Notes: generated from the sequence alone by a model not told the origin. Counted from the first letter of the stretch, positions 32,797 through 45,071 are shown. The stretch is 64,000 nucleotides of DNA from Eutypa lata (GCA_022661535.1 JAKULF010000004.1:4588001-4652000), one strand, 5' to 3'. A program made the numbers and translations.

Positions 32797-33897
32797 ATGA
32801 CTGAATCACGTCTATTCAAGCCCCTGAAAATAGGCAATGTTGAAGTGAAGCATCGTATCGGGATGCCTTCACTCACTCGCCTCAGGGCAACTGACGACCG
32901 CGTGCCAACGCCTCTGATGAAGGAATATTACGGCCAACGAGCCTCTGTACCAGGCACCTTGATACTGGTCGAGGGGACTTTCATATCCCCAGCCTGTGGC
33001 GGTTTTGCCAACGGACCAGGGATTTGGAGTGACGATCAAATCAAGGCTTGGCGAACTATCACTGACGAAGTTCACCGCAAAGGATGTTTCATCTTTTGTC
33101 AGCTGTTTGCGATGGGTCGCGCTTCTGATGCCGAGGTGTCTAGAAGAGAGGGGATTCCCATCCTAGCACCAAGCGCCATTCCTTTCGAAGAAGGCGCCCC
33201 GGTGCCACGAACTATGACAATCGAAGAGATCAAGCAGATGATTCGAGACTTTGGGGATGCTGCAAAGAATGCAATTCATGCGGGCTTTGACGGCGTCGAG
33301 TGCCACGGTGCCAACGGTTACCTGATCGACCAGTTCATCCAAGACGTAAGCAATAAGCGCAGTGACGAGTACGGTGGGAGTGTGGAAAACAGGTCTCGTT
33401 TTGTCAACGAAGTGATGGAGGCTATGGTCGATGCCGTCGGTCCCGAACGTGTCGGGCTTCGTCTGAGCCCTTGGAGTACGTTCCAGGGCATGAGGATGGA
33501 GGACCCGATCCCGCAATTTACGGATGTCATCATCAAAGCCAGCCAGTTAAACCTTGCGTTTCTTCACCTGGTAGAGTCGCGAGTGTCCGGCAGCGCGGAC
33601 TTCGATGGCAACGACAGACTGGACTTTGCATACAAGCTCTGGCATGGACCTTTTCTCGTTGCCGGAGGCTACAAACCGGAAGAAGCACGTCAGCTTGTTG
33701 ATTCGGAGCATCCGGATAAAGACATCGTGGTCATGTTTGGCAGGTATTTCATTTCCAATCCCGATCTGGTATATCGGATCAAGGAGGGCCTGGAGCTTAG
33801 TGCGTATGATCGTAAGACATTCTATATTCAGATGTCAACTATGGGATACTCGGACTGCCCGTTCAGCAATGAATATCTAGCAAGCTCGCAGGTTTGA
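32797..33897 (+). CDS. Old Yellow Enzyme family flavin oxidoreductase
   Basis: 366 residues, single exon, full family length. LFKPLKIGNVEVKHRIGMPSLTR is the usual first strand and loop of the FMN-binding TIM barrel. CQLFAMGR replaces the common QLWHxGR. The substrate-binding pair is present as ECHGANGYLIDQF (His170, Asn173, with the proton-donor Tyr175), followed by DEYGGSVENRSRF and the C-terminal phosphate-binding VVMFGRYFISNPDL. These enzymes use NAD(P)H and FMN to reduce the C=C bond of activated alkenes such as enones. Fungal members act in stress detoxification and in secondary metabolism (EasA/FgaOx3 type). Nothing in the neighbourhood makes a full biosynthetic cluster. Confidence 0.9.
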   Translation: MTESRLFKPLKIGNVEVKHRIGMPSLTRLRATDDRVPTPLMKEYYGQRASVPGTLILVEGTFISPACGGFANGPGIWSDDQIKAWRTITDEVHRKGCFIFCQLFAMGRASDAEVSRREGIPILAPSAIPFEEGAPVPRTMTIEEIKQMIRDFGDAAKNAIHAGFDGVECHGANGYLIDQFIQDVSNKRSDEYGGSVENRSRFVNEVMEAMVDAVGPERVGLRLSPWSTFQGMRMEDPIPQFTDVIIKASQLNLAFLHLVESRVSGSADFDGNDRLDFAYKLWHGPFLVAGGYKPEEARQLVDSEHPDKDIVVMFGRYFISNPDLVYRIKEGLELSAYDRKTFYIQMSTMGYSDCPFSNEYLASSQV

Positions 33898-34051
33898 GTT
33901 CATGTAGTCCAGGAGACAAGCACGCTATATAGCATTTATTAATAGATTTGCAACTAGAAGTCACATCAAGTTCTTTCCACCCTCGTACCTCCTCGATCTT
34001 TTCGCGTCCTACCATAGCTTAATAACCACGATTTAAAACTTTCACCAAATC

Positions 34052-37000
34052 TCAATACCATCTAAGTTCAAACCTTCTTCTTCTTTTCCCCTTGCTTGCC
34101 TCTTTATCCTTCTCTTCATCAACAACTTGCTGATCAAGTACTAATCCATTCCTAGTCTGTTCCTCCTCGTCAAGCATGTCTCGATACTCGCGATACCCGG
34201 CGCGCTCTTCTAGTTTGTGCTCTTTTTCATCTCCTTGCGTCTCTTTGGTATGGAAAGTCTTCCTGTGAGGCAGGCATTTTGAGCAGACGGCGTAGTCCGG
34301 GCAGGTGCTGCATTTAAACACAAGGCCGAATATTAGCTAGATGGGTTAGCCTTTAGCTAGCTGGGGTGTGCAAGGTGTTACGTGAAAAAGGAAGTGGGAG
34401 TTAAAAAGGGGTAGATGAACTTACATTGAAACAGATATCACAAAATACCTCCCCCTCCCCATGGAGTGCATACATCCTCACCGGCTTCTCAGCAATAATC
34501 CCACTTTGCGTCTTGAACTTGGCTCGAACCCCCAAGTCATACTGAAGCAGACTGATGATATCTTCTCCCGCGTCACACCGACGGGCCAGATCAAGTGGCG
34601 TAAGCTTCTCGGTGTCCGTACCATTTCCCAGCGTACATTTCACATCTGGCTGTGCTCCATTTAGTAGGAGTCTCTCTATGACTCCGGAAAAATCTGTGTA
34701 CTCCGAGCGCATATTGTGTGCCTAGCTACCCCGCCAGGGACGCGCTGCCCAGCAAAGAGGTGTCTACCCGTCACTGTCAGGTCGGTTTATGTAGTGCGCT
34801 AGCCTTTCGTCGTCGCTGAGTCGTGAGATGATGAATTCGACGGCCTGGAGGTTTCCGAATTGCGATGCCCAATGGAGGCAGTTCTTCTGTTCCTTGTCCG
34901 AGGCCATTAGGTCGCTTCGGTAAGAGAGAGCAATGGCTTGGAAGTTGTCGATGCCATTGGCGGCGGCGAAGTGTTGTGGCAGTCGTCCCGAGACCGTATC
35001 TGCCAAGTGGACTTCGGCACCTTCCTCGACTAAGAACTTGAGCGTGGCTGGGCCAGCAGAAATACATGCTGCTGCGAGAGCCGTATGGAACCGACCCCCA
35101 CGGAGGGTTTGTTTGACGTTTGCTTTATTGGGGCTATTGAAAACGAGCATGCGAGTAATTACGTCTATCGTCAAGATGTCTTTGCTGCGTGTTGTGCAAC
35201 CGAATGTACTAAGGACCAATATCAAGGGCGTGGAAAGCAGAATGTTTGGTATGGCGATGTTAACGTCGGCGCTACGGTCGAGCAGGGCTTGTACCCCCTC
35301 AACATTGAGTTTCGCTGAGGCAATGCATAGTGGACTGCCCAAACTTGAGCAAAGTTTATCTAAATCAATATCAGGTTGCGCGACTAGGAGCTTGAGGTGA
35401 TCAATTGCCTCGCCTTCTGCAGCAGCGCTATGCAAAGGGGTCTCACCATCAGGGCCGGGAGTGTTTAGGTCGGCACCTGCCCTTATGAGAGCCTGTAAGT
35501 ATTTGATGTCCCTTTGCAAAACGATATTATGTAGTGCAGTGAACCCATCCTTGTTAAGGGCGTTGATGTCGATATTCTTGCGGAACTCGAGCAGGGCCGT
35601 GAGGATCTCGAGGTCACGGCCAAGTGCTAGATGTAAAAGTGTGTCGCCGCCGGCCATGCCTTCCATCTTTGCGCCGTTCTCAGCTAGGAGTCTTGTGAAG
35701 GCAACGTTTTCAGAATAGCCCCTGGGACAACAATTGGTTAATGTTTTGTGTGCTTCGGGGAGAGGGGAGAGAAGGTCATAATAGTTGTGTCGGGAGCAGG
35801 CATTATGTCCAAGAGATCTTATCAATTGTCCAGTAATGAGTAAGATTCTTTGCTTACACTACATCGAATATGGGAGCCCAGCCGTAGGCATCATTGTGAT
35901 TAATGTCGGCACCCTTCCTTATGAGCATCCTGGCAACTTCTACGTTGCCAGATGATGAAGCCATATTGATGGCCATGTTACCAGTGGAGTTGGCGAGGTT
36001 GGGATCCGCGCCATAGTCTAGAAGAAGCAGTACAATTTCGGGATGCGACATAGCATGGAACAGGATATGTTCTTCACCAGAAACGTGAGCTACACCAATC
36101 CGCGCCCCCTTCTTAAGCAGAGCAGCGACGACGTCGACACACCCGTCTCTAATGACGTAGTATAAAGCAGATGCATCAATGTAGTCCAGCACGTCAGTAT
36201 CGGCGCCGCTTTTTAGCAACCACTCGACCAGATCCAGATTGACAGATTGAGAGGCAATCATGAGAGCTGTCTGTCCGTTCTCATTTGTTGTGTTGAGGTT
36301 GATGGGCCGGACCCCGTCACGGAGAGCGTCGCATATTGGAAGAAGGCGGGCGCTTTGATACCTAGAGTTTTCCATCTCTATCAACAGGAGAGGATTGAAG
36401 AGGTGGTGATTGGGATCGGCGTTATATTTGAGCATAACCCGGACGCAGTCAACGTTAAGGTTGTCGCAGGCTGGAAACCAGAGTGCAGTGTCCACTCCGT
36501 AGGGACCGATGGCATTGGCATCAGCACCTCCGACCAAGAGCGCCTCCACAGTTTTTGGGTAACCTTCCTTACACGCGATAGCTAGGGGCGTCCAGATGCG
36601 GTAGTCATCAGGGGGTTGGCCCTGTAGTTCGTTGACTTCTGCGCCTGAATCGATGAGTGTACTTATAGAATGCCAGCAACCCCATTCAGAGGCAGCCCAT
36701 AGAGCGATATATGGTTGCCTGTCTTTTATGTGAGAAGCATCATGGTCGAGGTACTTTTGAACCACGTCGATGTGACCCCGGGTTGCCGCAGCCTGAAAGC
36801 TCGCATAATTCATGGGGGCTGGTGCTTTAGAGGTCGCACCTCGAGCAAGTAGAATCTCAACAATATCGGAATGATCCAACATAGATGCCATATGGAGAAC
36901 TGAAGGATAATACTCTATCGTTGGCTCGACACTTGGGTCAATGTCGACACCTACACCAGTGTCCAGCAGTATTTTCGTAAGTTTTACCATGTTCAACCAC

Positions 37001-37215
37001 ACAGCTGTCCATATTGCGAAATGAGGCCAGGTTTTCGTAGGGCTATGCCATTCAGGGCGGGAGAGAACATGGCGCGCTAGGAACAGCGCCGTGGTCTGGT
37101 CATTCGCCTGCAGTGCTGAGAGTAGAAGTTCCATACATGTAGAGATTGCGAGCAAACTCGGTGGAAGGAAACTTAACAGCTCGTTACCCTTGCCGCCGAT
37201 GATTGCTGAACTCAT
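34052..37215 (-). pseudogene. Ankyrin-ZZ half of a broken NLR gene
   Basis: Coding segments 37215-35858, 35721-34425 and 34336-34052, joined by GT-AG introns of 136 nt (35722-35857) and 88 nt (34337-34424) that keep frame. More than a dozen ankyrin repeats run through the first two. The second ends in CDICF and the third starts LIFGLVFKCSTCPDYAVC, which together rebuild a ZZ-type zinc finger. A Lys/Arg/Glu-rich tail follows. The frame is broken by two TAG codons 14 codons apart (34766-34764 and 34724-34722), between DSDG and NMRSEYTD. The sequence between them still reads TPLCWAARPW, a normal ankyrin core, so these were Trp codons (TGG to TAG) and not an intron. The left end continues in frame into 37216-40165. 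Confidence 0.75.
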
Positions 37216-40165
37216 GCACTAGACCCGCAAGTTTTCGAGTTCGGTATTAAACTTCTCATGGCTGAGAATCCCAAGGCTGGCACAAACTGGTAATGCCGAT
37301 TCAGGGGACGATAGTGTAGGAATATAAGCTATAATAAGCGTCCAAAACGTAACGTTTGGGCGCCCGATCTTTTACCGAATCCAATAGATAGGGTCCAGGA
37401 GAGAGGACTGCTTATTGCCCAATAAACTTTCGCCCACAGTGTTGAGGCAATTGTAGTTGACTTGTTAGAAAAGACTGATAACGCGTGTTTGTGATAGCTG
37501 GAAGGGCACCTGGAGAGGTGAAAGGGTAATACTTGTACTGTGTAGAGAAGGATCCCTTGGTCTTTCGGGAGAACTAACGTGGCTACTTTGCATCGTCTCT
37601 GCTGTTCCTCAAATGCGGATTCGTACTGTAGAAGCAACTTCATTCCATACGTATGAATCAAAATCAGTACTACTGACAAAGAGGTTTATAATGTCGGGGC
37701 AGACAGTTACTTGATCACCCCTTAAATTGGTAATCATACACAGCCAGGATCTCAGCTGTTGCCGAGCTTCCATGGGGGTTTGGGCTAATACAGGCTGTAC
37801 TGAGAGGTTTGACCCAGTAGTATTGGACTTATTATAGTACTCTACAACCGTTGTAAGCTCTTTGAGGCTTAGAGGATGATAGTGTCATAGTAGCCAGCTC
37901 AAAAGCCAGTGGAGACAATCAGCATTTTTGCGAAACCTAATGATCTTGTCTAGGACCTTTTCAGGCGTATCGCAAGGAGAGACAAGAGATAGGAGATGCA
38001 TGAACTCCGAGAGGGAGTGACCTGATGGGTTATCTGGCCAACTCGTATGATCGAAAAGCAGCCCAAGTATTGTATGCAGGTTGGATCTATCCATAGCAGA
38101 TAGCCTGTCTAAGTGCTCTATAATTTCTTGTCTCCTGGGGTCTCTGGCACAGAACTGAATCGCATCGACTACAAAGCTTCGAGCCTTGGGTGTAGTGTCG
38201 GTGACATAATCATTCACCTTGAGTATGGGCCACTGTTTAAGCTCAACAATTGAAGCGTTTGGATCCCGCAAATGCAATAGCCAACTTTAATAGACACTCT
38301 GTCTTGTTTGCTAAGGCCGAATAATAGTTCAGGAAAGTTCTCCGACTGTCCCGGTCGCATTCGTCAAAGTCGCGCAGGATGATAGTGGCTCCCCAAGGGA
38401 AGAGACCTTGCCAGACGGTCTCAAACATTGAGATGCTTGATTTGTCAGTCCATCCACCTCCTAAAAGCAATGGAGAACGGCCAGCAGTCTGAGGCATAGA
38501 GTTCGGGTGATTTGTGTGGTTGTAGGTACTAACGAAGAAGAAACAAATCTTGGAGCACATGAAATTCTTTGTTGACGGTTCCAGTAAAGTTGCTAGAAAC
38601 AGCTTGAACTAGGATGGATGCTATCATGCCAGGGATAGAACACCATGGGGTGTCCCGTGAATCGAAGCTGAAGGAGATATATTTTGTTCCGTTGTAGTTG
38701 CTTCGCTGTCGTAGTCTGGCCATACCCTTGAGCATGATGTGATCTGCTATGCCATGTGTAAGGTGGTGAGATTTCCCTTGGATGTATAAGATCTGAGATC
38801 TTTAGACATTGTCCCAATCCACGTATTCTTGTGCGTTTAATACTGGTTGAATTGCAGTGACTTCTCTGGGGTCGAACTGTGATATTCGCGGCGGAGCTGC
38901 GAGAGCCAGAAGTGTCTGCTCAATAGGTAGCCAATCAGAAGGGGAAGCCAAATCTAGACATAGATATTTCCATCAGCATGTGAGAAATCTGCTCAAGGAT
39001 AGAACTCATACTCTCTAGATTGTAACAGACTATGTTGCTTAGACCCGGAAATCGGGATGTCAAATCGTTCTTTCTCTGTTCCTGGATGACTATCTCTGAA
39101 GATAGTCCCACTGTTGCGGTAAAGGCATACATACTCTTTGGGAGTGTTAACACTAACTAACAGCATAACTAAGGAGAGGGAATTTCCTTACAGGATGTAG
39201 CATCCCTGTCTCATGCTCTCCCGCATAGAGGTGGATGATATGGGAGCGCAAGGCAACCTTTGAACCGATGAATGCCTCATTCGTCTGCGACGTGGTATGT
39301 GCAAGATTCTCCATGATGTGTGGCACGAGTAAACGTTGTGAGTCACTGTCCACTTCCCCTGACAGAAACTTCACCAACTTTGATATCATGCTCCACGTAT
39401 CCACACCCCGTTGCGGACACCCTGAGAAGATCTGAAGCCCTATTATCAGAGTATATTACAGTCCAATAGCAAATTAAGGAACTTACTACTCTTGACGCGT
39501 TCCATAAAACACTAGAATATTCGTTACAGAATCTTGCAGCGATATTGAGCGTCCGCTTTACCACGAGAGCGCCAAGATCATAGGCCATGAATATGATGGC
39601 TTTCCTTGTGTCCTATACTGGATGTTAGCTAATATGAGCTCTTGTTCTGGTGTATAACACTGACTGGAGTTGCCGGTCGTCTTGCGGCTAGTAGATCACG
39701 AAGGAGACACATCGCTTCTTGCTGGACGAATTCTTGGACAAGGTCTCCACCTGAAAAGCTAGACAGATCACTTTGGAACACAAGCTCTCTCCTCTCTGTG
39801 TTATGTGCTAGAGTGAGAAGCTCCGAGAGCTTGTGCCTATCATCTAGTGGGCGCAGGACGGTAACGTGGACCACACTACCGCAATATCTGATATCAGAAT
39901 CCTCCCAATTTGCTATATTGAGAGCAACTAGGTAAGCATTACGAAAATGCGTAAATACTGACTCAATGAGTGGCACATGGTATTGACCCCCGTGAGATGG
40001 TGCCTCTGTATTTTTAAGTATAAGCCGTTCATACGGGGTTGTCTTGCTCTCATTACCTGCGAAAGCAACTTCCTCGAGCTCGTTCATTTCCATTGCATCT
40101 GGAGAGCGTGACACAGCCGTAAAATGGAAACGTAAAAAACAACTGGTGATGTTTTGACGTAGCAT
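37216..40165 (-). pseudogene. SHL-NACHT half of the same broken NLR
   Basis: Pieces in order from 40165: an N-terminal frame to about 39657, an intron, then DTRKAIIFMAYDLGALVVKRTL. The last resembles the GHSLGG region of the serine-hydrolase-like (SHL) domain found at the start of fungal NLRs, but with Asp in place of Ser. CPQRGVDTWSMI follows. Then comes a NACHT-like module: RSQILYIQG with a degenerate P-loop, KYISFSFDSRDTP, and the Walker-B-like ATIILRDFDECDRDSR. The typical CLHWLLSWLL and HPLSLKEL segment is next. Breaks include TAA at 38804-38802, TGA at 37887-37885 inside WLL/HYHPLSL, several stops in 37330-37700 and a frame change near STLWAKVYWAISSPL. ALPVCASLGIL leads in frame, past one TAG, into the ankyrin half. 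Confidence 0.65.
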
Positions 40166-40880
40166 ATCAATACAAGAGTATTACGATCGAGGGTGTTACG
40201 ATGAGACGATAGGAGGCTCACAAGAGGAAAGTTGACAATAGCATTTCGGTAGCTTAGTAGGATAGGGGTGAGGTAAAATGAAGAGAGGTTTGTCTACTTG
40301 AAGTCTCCCCCATCTACTCATCTCGAAGGTGGGGGATGTTCTCCGAGGAGGGGAGGAAGGCGACGTCGGTAGTCAGGTACATAACGGGTACAAGGCCCGT
40401 TTGGGGGCCAGGGATCAAGTGCATTTGTCAACTGAAAGTGTGGTCATACAGCAGCTAATATTTATTCATCACAATGCAGCACCTCCTGAACCAATTCAAT
40501 CGCCATCCCGTCCCTAAATAAGTCAGCCTTGATAGGGATTCAGATAAAGGGAGTCCGACGGCGATATCATATGGCCGGGGTTGTCATCCTGTCAAGTCCT
40601 CATCAAGTAAACCCAAGTATTAAACTGAACAGTGTCTGGCTGCCTAAACATTTTTAATGGACGATTCCGAATTTGATTCTGAACTATGGGTGAGAGGGGA
40701 ATAGCCTGATTACGACGATAGCGGAATTACACGGCACGCACCGACAGCTGAAGATGCAGCCTTCTTCCCGCTCGAATTGACACTAGATGCTGAAGCTGGG
40801 GGTAAATATCCAACTCTCTTGTCTGTAATGCTCCCCGGAGCTTCTACAACTATGCCGGTCGCTGTACTAGTAGTTTGAAG
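40166..40880. other. Intergenic with a short opposing frame
   Basis: Between the NLR relic (-) and the frameshifted gene (+). A minus-strand frame at 40710-40988 is the reverse of the next gene's 5' part and is not supported. Confidence 0.4.
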
Positions 40881-41571
40881 ATGTTCACACCTGAGCATAT
40901 TCAGCGTGACGTGGTGACCGAATTCTACGGTGGCCGGAATAAGAGGCCGGCCTTTAACGCCGGCGCTGTTGCCAAGGTCATTGTTCACGGAACACTAGAC
41001 CAGACTTCAAAAAGCCTCTGCTACCCTCCTAGTGTGTGACTTTAGTTTCCTTTCGCACCAATCCATCCGCATCAAGGACGCCGCCGTCTCGTTTGGGGTC
41101 AAAGCAAGGAGAGGCAGTACTAGCCTGGACCCTATCGCCACCGAAGTTGCTCTATACGGAAAGCACATCATGATGTGGACTACCGAGACCGTAACAAGAA
41201 CCTTTGGCGGCGAAGCTGGAATACAGGGTGAAGCCGTCGTGATGGGGAACGCCTGTATTCATGTCAAAAGCTCAGCCGAGAAGATCACAACCCACACGGC
41301 TGAAGTCGTGGGGAACAATCCCGCCGATGAATGGAGTAACCGCTTTCTTGCGCAGTGGAGTACCATAGTGTCTCTTTTCAGAGCCTGCATTCTCCTCACG
41401 CGGGTCGACAACGAGGGGTTCTATCTTTATCCTACAATTGGGGTGACTCCTGACTTGAAGACTCAAGTGAAAGCACCTCTCTGGGGATTCCGGCGCCCTG
41501 ATGACCCCATCAAGTCAGTCCCAACAAGCACTGCAGGCAACAAGCTGGAAGGAAATGTCATCTCAAGTTGA
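40881..41571 (+). pseudogene. Frameshifted gene of an uncharacterised fungal family
   Basis: Begins at ATG 40881 (MFTPEHIQRD...AFNAGAVAKVIVHGTLDQTS) and continues, one base out of frame, as ATLLVCDFSFLSHQSIRIKDAAVSF to the stop at 41571. The two parts belong to one recurrent fungal protein type, without an assigned function, in which a GTLDQTS-like strand is followed by (A)TLLVxDFSF and ALYGKHIMMW-type beta strands. The frame is lost at an A5 run, 41009-41013; one A fewer would make it continuous, about 229 codons. It may be a real single-base lesion or a homopolymer sequencing error, so an intact gene remains possible. The upstream boundary could also lie before 40881. Confidence 0.45.
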
Positions 41572-42870
41572 AATTTGAGTTCCGGGCTAAGCAATCTGTG
41601 GGATTGTACTTTCTATGCTACATTTGAGGATGCTATCAAGACTTCAAAGCCACAGGTCACCGCAGGGGAAGGTGCCAAGAAAGTTACAACCGTCAAATAA
41701 ATTAAGTCGGCCGTCTCTTACACATTGATAACATACCGAATTAGCCAGAGCGGTAGCCTCGCCCCATCCTTTACACCAGAGAGTTTGTCTTACCCCCCTC
41801 ATGTCCAATAACCACTTCCTTAGTTCCTTAATTCCCATGAGTCTTGTCCGAGGTGTCGATCCCCCCCCTCCAAAAGAAAAACACAAGAAGAAGAGTGGAA
41901 AAAAGAAGAAGAAGAGTGGAAAAAAGAAGAAGAACAAAGGAAAACAAGTGAGAAACGGGAAGGTACACATGCTACATAGAAGCATGTTATCAATGATTTT
42001 GTGAGGATCCATCATAACGATGCTTGTGTAGATATTCCAATGGTCAGAGTTTGCCGGTTGTAGGACGAATCGGACTAACTTGCAGTCTTCATTTCTAAAG
42101 CATCTACAATATTTAGCATAACAGCAGTCCCGTAAGCGAAAGTGCAGCTTAAAAATGCATAGTTCGCACTACCAGCGCACAAAAAGCCAGTAAGTTACAT
42201 TTTGGGTGTTTTCCTCGAAGTCTAACCCAATAAAGAAGTATCGATTATTCCACTTGAGATGTGTCAGCTGTGTGTCCCTCTCGAGCAAAGCATGCTCTGC
42301 AACCACACACTAATCGCCTTATCCAGCTACATGTCAGAACAGGTGGGCTTGCAGAAACAAGCTGATGATCAAGGCATTAGTAGGGTCAAGGATATGAGCG
42401 GATTACAAAGCTATTGCTCAACTTGGCATGCTGATGTTGCATGAGAGCATCGGCATGAAGTTTGCCCGTGTCAAAGTAAATCCGAGGTACAGCAACCGAC
42501 GGTGTTTTCTTCTAAGGAAAGGAGAGCAATATAAGCGCCTTGGTAGCTCAACCTACCTCACCCTCAATATTTCTCCCCCCGTTCTCTATCCTTTATTCTG
42601 CCCCACCTGAGCACCTACCTCCGTCAGCAGTCCGGTGAGAGACATGTCTAACAGGGATGACTTAGGTGATTTTCAATTCCCTAACCCGGAGGAATCAGAT
42701 CAGAATGAGCACAATAGGACATAATTCATCAACTGCGCTGAGATCAGCGAGGAAGAAAAGACTTAGTACTGTCTAGAACTGGACCAACAATGTAAAGATG
42801 TGCTAAATGTTCTCTCACAAGGCAAAGACGCTGGGACAGCAGTGCAGGAAGACAAGACATCCCACCTCTC
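41572..42870. other. Intergenic with A/G-rich tandem repeat
   Basis: Contains an imperfect tandem of about 21 bp (AGAAGAAGAGTGG then A-run) at 41882-41940, simple purine repeat on the plus strand. No gene is supported. Confidence 0.5.
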
Positions 42871-44540
42871 GAGGTCCACAAAAAGCGAACGCTGGATAAG
42901 AGAAAGGGGGGTAGTAGTGAGCCTACTCGAGTGACGGCACTCCACGTCCTCCTTGCAAGATCTAAGAAAGAATTATACGCTGTTCGCAAAGATGCCTGTA
43001 GGTAGCTGGTACACTACCTCTTGGAAAACCGACTCGAGGATATATACGAGACTCAGTCTGCGGAGGGAAAGAAGAAAATGCTGGTCCTTGAAGTAGCCTT
43101 GTATTGTGAGAACGACGAACTCATCGACTGTGTTGAGCAGTGCCTTAGGTATAAATTTCCGCACTTCTTAGGCCTTCAAGATGATAACAGAAGGAACTGT
43201 CTACACCACCTATTCGCCTGGCCCCTTGAACGTTTCGAAAACACGCCACTGCCGCAAAAGTCACCCTAGGAGAATCAAGTGTATCTGAGTTAACTGAAGA
43301 AACTTGCCCTCAAAGCCAAGTTAGAAACACTTGCTGCTGCAGACAAGGAAGGAAACATGCCGATTCATTATACCATGCACGCAAAGCAGTGCAATGATAG
43401 GGATGACGAATATGTTGACATTCTAAAGGTCTTGATCCTCAAGGCTGATGGATTCATAGTTGATAATAATACACCATTTAATAGATAGAGGAATCTCTGG
43501 TTATGTATTGGCGGAACGTTGTCATCGTAGCCAAGGAGGAAATAAAAGGAGAGGCTAGGAGAAGTAGAGGTTTGTGTAGCCGACCAAAGATCAAAAGACC
43601 CCCAGTCAAGTGCAAAGGCCAGAAAGCCGGACAGAAAGCCAGATTGAGGGGAGCGGTCCCACACATAAACTACAGAAGCTTGCGAGTCAAGTTGTTAATA
43701 TAAATAACCAGTTTGTCAACCATGGGATGATGAATTAGTCCTCGGTTATGAATACATCCACCATCCCAAGCCCATTTGCCACTTTCCTAGAAGGGTACCG
43801 ACTACGAAACACTCCTACGAACGATACTTTTCAAGACAGCCCTTCAATTTAAGACCAGTATCAGATGCTACCGCCTGGTAAAAAGAGAGATGCGAACACA
43901 GCCAGAGGCAACACAGCGTCTCTGGCGACCACAGTGAGCACTGGTGCAAGAGTAACTAGACTCATATCTGAATTCCTCAAGACGCATTGCACGGTGACAA
44001 GATCGGACTTAGATGGCCGTGATCTTATTTACGGCAGAGGTGCCGAGGGTAAGCACTTTACTGGGGCCTGGATTGGCCCTGCCTAGGTCTGCATTGAACT
44101 GTTTAAGTGCTCCTACTAACATGACATTCGGCTCAGGCTGGGCTACAAATCTATATTTTAATGCAAGAGGCTTGCAAGAACCCAACAAGATATTAGAGCT
44201 CTTGGATCGAACGAAGGTGGTAGGTTCGGCACCACCCTTTTCTATGCCAGCATTCCGGCTCTCCGTCACGTTCCAATCATTCCGCCCCCAGCAGACAATG
44301 TAAACCTCACGCGATGTAGGCTGCCCGAGAGCCCTCAACTTGGACGCACGGATCTTATAGATGTATTCAATAAACTGAACAAGCTTAATGTTACACGTAT
44401 TTGGCGACTAGAAGTCGAAGATAGACAGAGGCCATCACATACAGATGCCGCGCGATTGAGAGAGTAATTCAAGGAAGGGACTCGTCAATGGACCAGGTCT
44501 TCCGGGACCCCATTTATATCGACATTTGGTATGTTCACAG
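42871..44540 (+). pseudogene. Relics of an ankyrin/protease-like gene
   Basis: Scattered, stop-interrupted fragments in the plus direction. 42930-43269 reads TALHVLLARSKKEL, a TAG, LVHYLLENRLEDIYE, then NRRNCLHHLFAWPLE. 43325-43485 reads LAAADKEGNMPIHYTMHA, both ankyrin-like. 43865-44090 has VTRLISEFLKTHCTV and DLIYGRGA. 44340-44540 has VTRIWRLEVEDRQRPSHTDAAIE (after one frameshift) and PIYIDIW. The order ankyrin, DxLYGR, then EVEDxxxPxHTDxAIE and IDIW resembles large fungal proteins that fuse ankyrin repeats to a subtilisin-like domain. I hold this assignment loosely. Individual pieces are too decayed for exact boundaries. Confidence 0.35.
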
Positions 44541-45008
44541 ACTATTCCACTAGAACGTTCTGCTTCTAGCATACCTAACTTACCCGTCTACACTGAAGGG
44601 GTTGGCGCAAGCCTGGTTTAAGCACCGATGTCATTGCCTTCGGCGCCCATCCTCAAATTCGTCGTAGAATGTTTATTGCTTCTTCATATCGTCCCTTGTA
44701 TTTCATTGTAGTTCGAGTCTGTAGCACCCATTTTGGTAATGGCGAAGCAGATGGATTATGATATAATGCAGGTCACTGTATTCCACCTATGACGGAGAGG
44801 AAGAGCCGTTATCGGCGGGATCTGTCGACCAAGGAAGTAATCTACAAAAAGCTCTAAGATAATATGCGCCCATTCCCGATGAACTAGACATTATAATCCT
44901 TGATGCGAATTGCCTTGCCCACGTAGACATTAAGGGTCTCATCAATACCTTAAAGCAATGCACAGTAAATTTAACGCCTAGTCAAAGTAGGATAATATCG
45001 CAGTAGGG

Positions 45009-45071
45009 TATATAACCCGTTTTAGCTACTAACGCTATAACAGCGTCGGTTTTCAGCGTGATAGATAAGTA
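45009..45071. repeat. Copy 1 of a diverged about 60-bp repeat
   Basis: Shares TATA...CCGTT...ACTAACGCT.TAAC.GC.TC...TTT...CG.GATA with 46752-46810. The two copies flank the DUF924 gene. Similarity is clear over the ACTAACGCT core but degraded elsewhere. Confidence 0.45.

Noticed and set aside
34722..34768. A 46-nt intron removing both TAG stops
   Set aside because: The GT and AG pairs I tried leave the downstream frame shifted, and the sequence between the stops encodes an ankyrin core.
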